From assembly GCF_014892515.1 (NCBI RefSeq), contig NZ_JADBGR010000108.1, forward strand, positions 1 to 46,039: a DNA stretch of 46,039 bases, read 5' to 3'. The notes beneath the pieces are model-generated. The model searched no databases and was not told the origin of the DNA. It saw only the letters and a list, made by a program, of their open reading frames with translations. This DNA is from Myceligenerans pegani (GTDB lineage Bacteria; Actinomycetota; Actinomycetes; Actinomycetales; Cellulomonadaceae). Each line of letters starts with the position of its first letter. Position 1 is the stretch's first letter. Both the position numbers and the translations under genes were made by a program. This document shows, piece after piece, positions 25,013 to 34,105 of this stretch.

Positions 25013-25879
25013 ATGAAAGGCACGCTGCTCGACATCGACAATCTGCGTCTCACGGTCGAGACGCACGACGGCCCGCGCGACATCCTGCGCGGGGTGACAC
25101 TCTCGGTGGCCAGGGGCGAGACCGTCGGGCTCGTCGGCGAATCCGGGTGCGGCAAGTCGACGACCGCCCGCGCGGCCCTCCAACTCCTGCCCAAGCGTGC
25201 CCACACCACAGGGCGCATCACGGTCTGCGGCACCGACGTCACCGGCGAAGACGGCACAGACGCCGCACAGGTTCACGACGTCCGCGCACACCGGGCCGGG
25301 ATGATCTTCCAGGACCCCCGCTCAGCGCTCAACCCCGTGCGACGGATCGGCGACTCGGCGACCGAACGCCTCCGGCTCGTGCACGGCCTGCCCGCCGCAC
25401 AAGCCCGAGACCGGATCGTCGCCCTGTTCACCGAGGTCGGCCTGCGAGACCCCGACCGACTACTGCGCTGCTACCCCCACCAGCTCTCCGGAGGGATGCT
25501 GCAGCGCGTGGTCATCGCCGCGGCACTGAGCACCGGCCCGGAGCTGCTCCTGGCCGACGAGGCCACCAGCGCCCTGGACGTGACCACGCAAGCCGAGGTA
25601 CTCGCCGTACTCCGGCGGCTACGCCGGGAACGAGAGCTCGGCGTCCTGTTCATCACACACGACCTGCTGCTCGCGGCAGCCTACTGCGACCGCGTCTACG
25701 TGATGCAAGACGGCCACGTGGTCGACGAACAGCCCGCCGCATCGCTCTTCGACGACCCCCAGCACCCCTACACCCGGCACCTCGCCGAAGCCACGCCACG
25801 GCTCCCCGAACGCAACACACCAGAACGACACAGTCCGGTCCCGGCCTCAACCCAGCCGATCAAGGGGGCACGACGATGA
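25013..25879 (+). CDS. ABC transporter ATPase (DppD/OppD type)
   Basis: This 288-residue nucleotide-binding protein powers the importer. Walker A is GESGCGKST, the Q-loop FQDPRSALNP, the signature LSGGMLQRV, Walker B LLLADEATSALD and the H-loop ITHD. The C-terminal part is shorter than in classical DppD (about 320-330 residues): after QHPYTRHLAEATPRLPE it ends without the cysteine motif that binds Fe-S in some OppD proteins. It overlaps the next gene by four bases. Confidence 0.93.
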   Translation: MKGTLLDIDNLRLTVETHDGPRDILRGVTLSVARGETVGLVGESGCGKSTTARAALQLLPKRAHTTGRITVCGTDVTGEDGTDAAQVHDVRAHRAGMIFQDPRSALNPVRRIGDSATERLRLVHGLPAAQARDRIVALFTEVGLRDPDRLLRCYPHQLSGGMLQRVVIAAALSTGPELLLADEATSALDVTTQAEVLAVLRRLRRERELGVLFITHDLLLAAAYCDRVYVMQDGHVVDEQPAASLFDDPQHPYTRHLAEATPRLPERNTPERHSPVPASTQPIKGARR

Positions 25880-26703
25880 CCGACGCACTCGTGGTCAGCG
25901 GCCTGACCAAGACCTACCGCGGCGCCGGACGAGGCCCGCGCGTGGTGGCGGTCGACGGCATCAGCTTCACCCTGGCCGCCGGCGGATCGCTCGGCGTCGT
26001 CGGCGAGTCCGGCTCGGGCAAGACAACGCTCGCGCAGATGATCGTCGGCCTGGCCGAGCCGGACTCGGGCACGGTCGTCATCGACGGCCGCGACCGCCGT
26101 GACCTGCGTCGCGGACGTCGCGCACGACTGCAGCGCGCGACCGAGGCACAAATGGTCTTCCAGGACCCCTACGGGTCGCTCGACCGGCGCCTGGACGTGG
26201 CCGGCGCCCTGGCCGACACGCTGCGCCGACACGGCACACCCAAGGACCGGATCGCGCGCGACGTGGCCGCACTCATGGACCGCGTCGGCCTCGCGAGCCG
26301 CCTGGCCAACTCCCGGCCGCACGAACTCAGCGGCGGGCAGCGCCAACGCGTCGCCATCGCAAAGGCGCTCGCCATCGACCCGACCGTGCTCGTCCTCGAC
26401 GAAGCGGTGTCCGCCCTCGACGTGTCCGTACAAGCACAGATCCTCACGCTGCTCGACGAGATCCGCGCCGAGTCCGGCGTCGCCCTGGTCTTCGTCAGCC
26501 ACGACCTCGCCGTCGTCGGCCAGGTCACCGACCAGATCCTCGTGATGTACCGCGGCCGCGCCGTCGAGACCGGCGACACCGACCAGGTGCTGCGCCGGCC
26601 CGAACACCCCTACACCGAAATGCTCCTGTCCTCAGCGCCCGGTCCCCGATGGCAGCCGGAACGCGTCGCCGAACTCCGCGCGGCGCTTGCCGCGGCGACC
26701 TGA
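25876..26703 (+). CDS. ABC transporter ATPase (DppF/OppF type)
   Basis: This 275-residue second ATPase has Walker A GESGSGKTT, Q-loop FQDPYGSLDRR, signature LSGGQRQRV, Walker B VLVLDEAVSALD and H-loop VSHD, all intact. The pair of distinct ATPases, two permeases and a lipoprotein makes a complete Opp/Dpp-type importer in this operon, so import does not depend on genes elsewhere. Confidence 0.93.
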   Translation: MTDALVVSGLTKTYRGAGRGPRVVAVDGISFTLAAGGSLGVVGESGSGKTTLAQMIVGLAEPDSGTVVIDGRDRRDLRRGRRARLQRATEAQMVFQDPYGSLDRRLDVAGALADTLRRHGTPKDRIARDVAALMDRVGLASRLANSRPHELSGGQRQRVAIAKALAIDPTVLVLDEAVSALDVSVQAQILTLLDEIRAESGVALVFVSHDLAVVGQVTDQILVMYRGRAVETGDTDQVLRRPEHPYTEMLLSSAPGPRWQPERVAELRAALAAAT

Positions 26704-26735
26704 ACCATGCGACCGGAACCAGATGTGAGGTATCC

Positions 26736-27614
26736 ATGACAACACCCGCACCCGGCGCACCGACGTCGGCATTTCACCTGCGCGGCGGGACACCGTTCTT
26801 CGCTTCGCAGTACGACCCGCGGCTGCACTACTCCCTCTACGTCCCACGCAGCCTGCGGGACACGGCCGCACCCCTGGTCGTGGTTCAGCACGGCACCGGG
26901 CGCACCGCCGTCAGCTACCGCGACGCCCTGCGCACCTTCGCCGACGCCAACGACGCCGTCATCCTGACGCCAATGTTTCCTGCCGGCCTGATCGACCCGG
27001 ACGACCTGCACAACTTCAAATTCATCGAGTACCGGGGCATCCGGTTCGACCACGCCCTGCTGTCCATCGTGGACGAGGTCGCCGAACGCTTCCCGGTCTC
27101 GGCCGAGCGGTTCTACCTGCACGGCTTCTCCGGCGGCGGACAGTTCGCCCACCGCTTCTACTACCTGCACCCGGACCGTCTCGCCGGGGTGTCGATCGGC
27201 GCACCCGGGCGTATCACCGAACTGGACGACACACTGCCCTGGTGGCTCGGGACCGCGGGCATGGAAGAGATCTTCCAGACACGCATCGACCACGACGCAC
27301 TACGGCGCGTGCCCGTGCACATGGTCGTCGGTGCGGACGACACCGAGACGTGGGAGATCAACAACCCCGGCGAGTCGAACTGGATGGACGGCGTCGAGAA
27401 GACCGGCACCACCCGCATCGAGCGCCTGCGCACCCTCGAACGCAGCCTCACGGCACAGGGCATCCAGGTCACCTTCGACCTCGTGCCCGACGTCGGACAC
27501 CGAGGCGTACTCGTGCTCCCCGCCGTCGAATCCTTCTTCGCCGACCTGATCCGCCGCCACCGGCCCACCACGCGAACCGACCCGTCACCCACACCGGAGG
27601 AGAACCCGCGATGA
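26736..27614 (+). CDS. alpha/beta hydrolase (esterase/PHB-depolymerase-like)
   Basis: This 292-residue cytoplasmic hydrolase has an ATG at 26736 after GTGAGG. The nucleophile elbow is HGFSGGGQFAHRF (Ser), the acid lies in VVGADDTETW and the histidine in DVGHRGVLVLP. The oxyanion region is VVVQHGTGR. The overall pattern resembles LpqC/poly(3-hydroxybutyrate) depolymerase-like esterases. There is no signal peptide. Its place between the transporter and ornithine cyclodeaminase suggests it breaks an ester, lactone or thioester of the imported compound or an intermediate. Its stop overlaps the next start (ATGA). Confidence 0.82.
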   Translation: MTTPAPGAPTSAFHLRGGTPFFASQYDPRLHYSLYVPRSLRDTAAPLVVVQHGTGRTAVSYRDALRTFADANDAVILTPMFPAGLIDPDDLHNFKFIEYRGIRFDHALLSIVDEVAERFPVSAERFYLHGFSGGGQFAHRFYYLHPDRLAGVSIGAPGRITELDDTLPWWLGTAGMEEIFQTRIDHDALRRVPVHMVVGADDTETWEINNPGESNWMDGVEKTGTTRIERLRTLERSLTAQGIQVTFDLVPDVGHRGVLVLPAVESFFADLIRRHRPTTRTDPSPTPEENPR

Positions 27615-28651
27615 CCACCGTCCCGTCCCTCGACGTCGCCGCCACCGCACGCTGGGTGGCCCGCCGAGGCCCGCAGGCCGCGATCGCCGCGCTCACCGAC
27701 GCGCTGGAACGCGACTTCGCCCGCTGGCCGGAACTGGACAAACGACCGCGCATCGCATCACACTCACCCGACGGCGTCATCGAGCTGATGCCGACCTCGG
27801 ACACCCGCACGTACGGGTTCAAGCTCGTCAACGGGCATCCGCTCAATCCAGCCAACGGCTTCCAGACCGTCACCGCGATCGGCATGCTGGCCGACGTGCA
27901 CAACGGCTACCCGACATTCCTCGCCGAGATGACCCTGCTCACCGCACTGCGCACGGCCGCGGCATCCGCGCTGGCCGCCCGTTACCTCGCACCGGCCGGC
28001 TCCCGAACCCTTGCCCTGATCGGGTGTGGCGCGCAGGCGGAGTTCCAGGCACTCGGCCTGCGAGCCGCGCTGGGCATCGAGACGCTGCGCGTCTTCGACG
28101 TCGACCACCACGCCATGGAAAAGCTCGCCGGGCACGCGAAGGCACTCGGCTTCGACGTCGTCCTGGCCGACGACGCCGCCGGCGCGGCCCGCGGCGCCGA
28201 GGTGATCACCACCTGCACCGCCGACAAGCAGAACGCCACGGTGCTGCACGACGCCGACGTACCCGACGGCGTACTCATCAACGCGATCGGCGGCGACTGC
28301 CCGGGCAAGACCGAACTGGATCCGCAGACCGTGGAACGCGCGAACGTGTTCGTGGAACTCGCGGAGCAGACGCGCATCGAGGGCGAGATCCAGCGCCAGG
28401 CAGCAGACTTCCCGGTCACCGAGCTCTGGCAGGTCGTGACCGGAGCCGCGCCCGGGCGGCAGAGCCCGGACGACCTGATCGTGTGGGACTCCGTCGGCTT
28501 CGCCGTGGAGGACTGGACCACATTGAACTTCGTCCTGGCCGACGTGACGGCGAACGCACCGGAACTACTGGGCCAGCTCGACCTGATCGCCGAACCGGCC
28601 GATCCCAAAGACCTGTTTTCCCTGGTCGCCCCGCCGGGCATCATCCGGTAG
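27611..28651 (+). CDS. ornithine cyclodeaminase
   Basis: This 346-residue NAD-dependent enzyme converts L-ornithine to L-proline and ammonia. The ornithine-specific features are present, not only the mu-crystallin fold. YGFKLVNGHPLNP has Lys71 in the substrate pocket, the block ADVHNGYPTFLAEMTLLTAL is canonical, and INAIGGDCPGKTEL carries Asp229, the equivalent of catalytic Asp228 in the Pseudomonas putida enzyme. The nucleotide loop is LIGCGAQAEF. As the last gene of the ABC operon it should feed released ornithine into proline. This is the best clue to the imported substrate. Confidence 0.9.
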   Translation: MTTVPSLDVAATARWVARRGPQAAIAALTDALERDFARWPELDKRPRIASHSPDGVIELMPTSDTRTYGFKLVNGHPLNPANGFQTVTAIGMLADVHNGYPTFLAEMTLLTALRTAAASALAARYLAPAGSRTLALIGCGAQAEFQALGLRAALGIETLRVFDVDHHAMEKLAGHAKALGFDVVLADDAAGAARGAEVITTCTADKQNATVLHDADVPDGVLINAIGGDCPGKTELDPQTVERANVFVELAEQTRIEGEIQRQAADFPVTELWQVVTGAAPGRQSPDDLIVWDSVGFAVEDWTTLNFVLADVTANAPELLGQLDLIAEPADPKDLFSLVAPPGIIR

Positions 28652-28662
28652 CCGCTGCCGGT

Positions 28663-28676
28663 CGTCACTTGTGACG
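28663..28676. promoter_or_regulatory. short palindrome after the ornithine operon
   Basis: CGTCAC-TT-GTGACG is a perfect 6-2-6 inverted repeat 12 bases after the ornithine cyclodeaminase stop and about 70 bases before the next gene. The loop is too short for a good terminator; an operator for the downstream gene is more likely. Confidence 0.35.
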
Positions 28677-28734
28677 GGTCCTGGGAGCGGTGGTGGCGGC
28701 TCGCCGATCACGCCGGAAGCATGTCCCGTTCATG

Positions 28735-28748
28735 GTATATGTAACGTA
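28735..28748 (+). promoter_or_regulatory. -10 element, predicted leaderless start
   Basis: An AT-rich patch, GTATAT (28735-28740), stands out from the GC-rich background. It lies 7-8 bases before the ATG at 28748, so the transcript would begin at or beside the start codon. No ribosome site precedes that ATG, which agrees with leaderless translation. No good -35 is seen. Confidence 0.45.
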
Positions 28749-29842
28749 TGAGAACAATGGTTGTCCTGCGCGGCGATGCGGTGGCGCGTTCAGAGGTCGT
28801 GGCAGAGCGCGACGATCGTCTGGGACCGGTGGAGCCGTCATCGGGCGGGCGAGACGGCGAGCGAGACAAGGAGAAGTCGTCAGCTCGGCGGTGGCTGGTC
28901 GATGTCGCGATCGGCGTGATGTCGAGCTTGGTGGTAGGTCTGCTCCTGGCCGCCTACCAGGCGCGGATCGACGACGCGCGGGAGAGCCAGGCCCAGGCGA
29001 TCGAGGCGAGTCGCGCCGAACGCGACGAGGTCCTGGCGAACGTCCAGTTCATCCGCGAGACGATTCGTGACGCCCCAGAGGGTGCGAAGCCGTTCCGGGG
29101 GATGAACCTCCGCGGCGCGGATCTCTCGGGGATCGACCTCGGGTGCCCGGTGCGGTACGACGAGGCCGAGGGCTGGACGCGGGTCAGAGTGGAGACCTGC
29201 GCGGACTTCACCGGAGCGGACCTGACCGGCGCGCGACTCGACGGTGCGAATCTCACGGGCGCGCTCCTGGTCGACGGGTCCTTGAGGGACGTTTCCGCGG
29301 TCAACCTCTTCGCCCCGTCCGCGGAGATCGGGGGTGTCCTCGACGGCTCGGCGTTCGACGGGGCGCTTCTGTTCGGGAGCGTATTCCGGTCGCCATCGGG
29401 TACCTCGTCGTTCGTGGACGCCAACCTCGATGGCGTCCAGGTCGACTCCGGCAGCGACGAGGGTTCCACTTTCACCCTGACGAGAGTCTCGATGACGGGA
29501 TTCACGACGGTGGGGGACGGGATGGAGATCGACTGCCAGGAAGGGTTCGCCCAGGCCAGTCGAGGGAACGAGATGCAACGGGTCGCGGGCTACACAGAAC
29601 TGTCCGACGGCGGCCGCATCGCGTGCGGGGCGTACGGTGAGCGCTGTGACTTCGACAGGTTTCCGCAGGCGGGCGCGGAGCTGGTGAATGACGGCGTCTG
29701 GAAGATGCCAGCGACTGGATGCGCCGAGAGCGCCTCCGGAAAAACGCCGGGGGACACGCCGCCGGAACAGGTCATCGCCTTCTACAACGACCTGCTGCCC
29801 GGCTGGACCAGAAACGACATCGCCCTGGCCGAGATCCTCTGA
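28748..29842 (+). CDS. membrane-anchored pentapeptide-repeat protein
   Basis: This 364-residue protein has no assigned function. A charged cytoplasmic N-terminus (1-48) is followed by one transmembrane helix (about 50-70, VDVAIGVMSSLVVGLLLAAY). A likely short coiled coil comes next (75-100, rich in Ala/Glu/Gln/Arg), then pentapeptide repeats A(D/N)LXX: MNLRGADLSGIDL and FTGADLTGARLDGANLTGAL, with more degenerate repeats to about 250. The C-terminal part has paired cysteines (IDCQEGF, IACGAYGERCDF, ATGCAES). It is probably oriented with the repeats outside. Role unknown; pentapeptide helices usually mediate protein binding. It stands alone as a single transcription unit. Confidence 0.8.
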   Translation: MRTMVVLRGDAVARSEVVAERDDRLGPVEPSSGGRDGERDKEKSSARRWLVDVAIGVMSSLVVGLLLAAYQARIDDARESQAQAIEASRAERDEVLANVQFIRETIRDAPEGAKPFRGMNLRGADLSGIDLGCPVRYDEAEGWTRVRVETCADFTGADLTGARLDGANLTGALLVDGSLRDVSAVNLFAPSAEIGGVLDGSAFDGALLFGSVFRSPSGTSSFVDANLDGVQVDSGSDEGSTFTLTRVSMTGFTTVGDGMEIDCQEGFAQASRGNEMQRVAGYTELSDGGRIACGAYGERCDFDRFPQAGAELVNDGVWKMPATGCAESASGKTPGDTPPEQVIAFYNDLLPGWTRNDIALAEIL

Positions 29843-29982
29843 CTGGGTCGGCCCACCGGACTGGCCATCGACTCATGCTGTGCCCGTCGAGATGGCTTCA
29901 CCACGCGAACATGCCGTGGCCGGTGCGACGCCGCAGACGCCCGGGCGCACGGCGAGTCGGCACGACAGGCATTGAACCACGG

Positions 29983-31656
29983 TCACCAGGTCCAGTGCTG
30001 ATTGGCGCCGCCGGTGCAGGTCCAGATCTGCAGTCTCGTGCCGTTGGCGGAGCTGGGGCCCGTCGCGTCGAGGCACTTGCCGGACCCGGTGTTGACCAGG
30101 CTGCCGTCGGACCGGTGCTCCCACGCCTGCGCGTTCGTGCCGTTGCAGGTGTACAGCTGCACCACAGTGCCGTTCGCCGTCCCCGCCCCGGCGACGTCCA
30201 GGCACTTCCCGAGCGCCCGCACCGAGTTCCCGGGGCCCGCAGACCACTGCTGGGCGTCGGTGCTGTTGCAGTCCCACAGCTGGACGGCCGTCCCGTCCGC
30301 CGTGTTCGCCCCGGCGACGTCGACGCACTTGCCGCCGTACCCGACGACCGGCCCCTCCGCCGGAGCCGCCTCACCCTCCGGGATGACGTCCGGGTTCTCC
30401 GCGTGCGTGAGCGTCTCCCACGCGACGAACAGATGGTTGGTGCCCTGCGGCCGCATCTGCTCGGTCAGGGCCTGCGTGTTCGTCATCGCGTGCCCCTGCC
30501 GGTATCCGAGCGCGTTGAACCCGACCTCGGTCACGGGCCCGAGGCCCAGGTGCGGCGAGCCGCCGCAGAGCCACGACGGCACGGGCTCGCCCCGCTGGTA
30601 CCTCGAGTGGAGTCCGAGTGCGTGCCGTAGCCGGTCGCCCACCTGCGGGTACAGGTCGTCTCCCTGGATCGCGGCGGTCTCGGCGACGTGCGAGATGGCC
30701 GACAGGCCGTAGCCGGTGTGCGTGAAGTCTCGGCAGGTCTCCTGCGCGATCCCGTTCACGAGGGTGCGCTGGCCGTGCCAGTACGTGAAGATCTCCTCGG
30801 GCGTGTCGCGCCAGTCGCCGGGCACTGTGCGGGGCACGGAGCCATCGGACGTGAGGTAGATGAACGCAGGGACGCGGTCGAGGAACCGTTGCCGGGCGCT
30901 CGCGTACACGGAGGCGTCGTCCAGGAAGACGCCGATGCCCTGGGTCGCCTCGGTCATCGAGAGTTCCCAGTTCCCGTTGCTGAGCGACCCGTTGACGATC
31001 TCCGGGAGGTAGACGTCGCGCAGCATTCCCTCGAAACGGTCGATGTCCGACGCGGACCACCTCGCGGAGGTGTACCGGATGATCTCCGCGGCCCGCGGCC
31101 AGACGGATCCTGCCCACGCCGTCTGCAGGGGCGCATTCGAGTTCGTGTGGTCGCGGATCACCGCCGACCAGGCGTTCATGATCTCGATCGCCTTGTCGGC
31201 GTGCCGCTCGTCGCGTGTCACGTACCAGGCCAGGGCATGCGTGTACGCCGCGATCGCGTCCTGCCGCTCGTCGGTGCAGCCGTGGTTCGGGTTGGAATAG
31301 GACCCGCACTCGACCACGGCCCGCGGGTGCGGCGTGTACGACAGCGACCCGTACCTGCTCGACGTCATCTGGTCCCAGGCGCTCTGCCAGGGCTGCTCCC
31401 CGGCCTGCACCATGGCCCGTACGTGGTCCAACTGCGGCCGGCTCACGAGGACACCCGGATGTGTGAACGACGTCGGCACAGCCACCGGGGTGGCGTCCTG
31501 CTCGTCGAGGACGGCGGCCGCCGGCTGGGTCGCTGAAACCGCCGCCGGGCCCGCGAGGACGGGTCCGGCGACGAGTCCGGCGGCCAGGGCGGCGGTGAGT
31601 GCGGCAAGTCCGCCGGGGATGCGGCGACCGTTTCTGTTTCTGAGGGATCGCTTCAT
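29983..31656 (-). CDS. secreted alginate-lyase-like polysaccharide lyase with C-terminal ricin lectin
   Basis: This 557-residue secreted protein has a signal peptide with twin-Arg-like GRRIPGG (cleavage about residue 45). An alpha/alpha-toroid catalytic domain of the alginate_lyase (PF05426-like) type spans about 60-410 (LVSRPQLDHVRAMVQAGEQP, NAWSAVIRDHTNSNAPLQTA, LSNGNWELSMTEATQGIGVF). A ricin-type beta-trefoil of three repeats (about 425-557) follows, with QxW motifs QQWSAGPG, QAWEHRSD and NQHWTW. Uronate-containing polysaccharides are expected substrates; the exact one cannot be read. It diverges from the next ricin protein across a 209-base control region. Confidence 0.82.
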   Translation of the reverse strand: MKRSLRNRNGRRIPGGLAALTAALAAGLVAGPVLAGPAAVSATQPAAAVLDEQDATPVAVPTSFTHPGVLVSRPQLDHVRAMVQAGEQPWQSAWDQMTSSRYGSLSYTPHPRAVVECGSYSNPNHGCTDERQDAIAAYTHALAWYVTRDERHADKAIEIMNAWSAVIRDHTNSNAPLQTAWAGSVWPRAAEIIRYTSARWSASDIDRFEGMLRDVYLPEIVNGSLSNGNWELSMTEATQGIGVFLDDASVYASARQRFLDRVPAFIYLTSDGSVPRTVPGDWRDTPEEIFTYWHGQRTLVNGIAQETCRDFTHTGYGLSAISHVAETAAIQGDDLYPQVGDRLRHALGLHSRYQRGEPVPSWLCGGSPHLGLGPVTEVGFNALGYRQGHAMTNTQALTEQMRPQGTNHLFVAWETLTHAENPDVIPEGEAAPAEGPVVGYGGKCVDVAGANTADGTAVQLWDCNSTDAQQWSAGPGNSVRALGKCLDVAGAGTANGTVVQLYTCNGTNAQAWEHRSDGSLVNTGSGKCLDATGPSSANGTRLQIWTCTGGANQHWTW

Positions 31657-31725
31657 GTGAGGCTCCTCGTCGTCGAGGTCTGATGCGGGGCCGTGACCAG
31701 TGAGGACCGTAGCGCCGAAAAGAGG

Positions 31726-31835
31726 TTACTGACATCTGAGTAACTACGTATTCGCCGAGCTTTCCGCCGCATGTACGGGACCTCCCTGACGTGACCAGGG
31801 CCGACATCGCCTACAGTCACATACTGACAAGTCAG
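31726..31835. promoter_or_regulatory. two related inverted repeats in a divergent promoter region
   Basis: TTACT-GACATCTG-AGTAA (31726-31743) and CTGAC-AA-GTCAG (31824-31835) share the core ACTGACA followed by AGTAAC about 10 bases later. They sit about 100 bp apart between the divergent secreted-lyase and beta-helix genes. The arrangement suggests one regulator acting on both genes; the regulator is not identified. Confidence 0.5.
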
Positions 31836-31865
31836 AAAGTAACGAGATGTGTTCGAGGAGGAACC

Positions 31866-34049
<2,184 letters not shown>

Positions 34050-34055
34050 CGCGGC

Positions 34056-34083
34056 GCGTGGCCGGCCCCACGGCCGGCCACGC
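34056..34083. terminator. strong bidirectional terminator hairpin
   Basis: Perfect 12-bp arms (34056-34067 and 34072-34083) with a four-base loop CCAC lie between the convergent beta-helix and GH27 genes (stops at 34049 and 34106). This is the strongest stem in the window. Confidence 0.85.
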
Positions 34084-34105
34084 ACCACATACGGCAGGCT
34101 GCGAA

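Noticed and set aside
28640-28735. Possible tRNA or small RNA in the gap after ornithine cyclodeaminase
   Set aside because: No cloverleaf could be formed; only the short CGTCAC/GTGACG palindrome was found.
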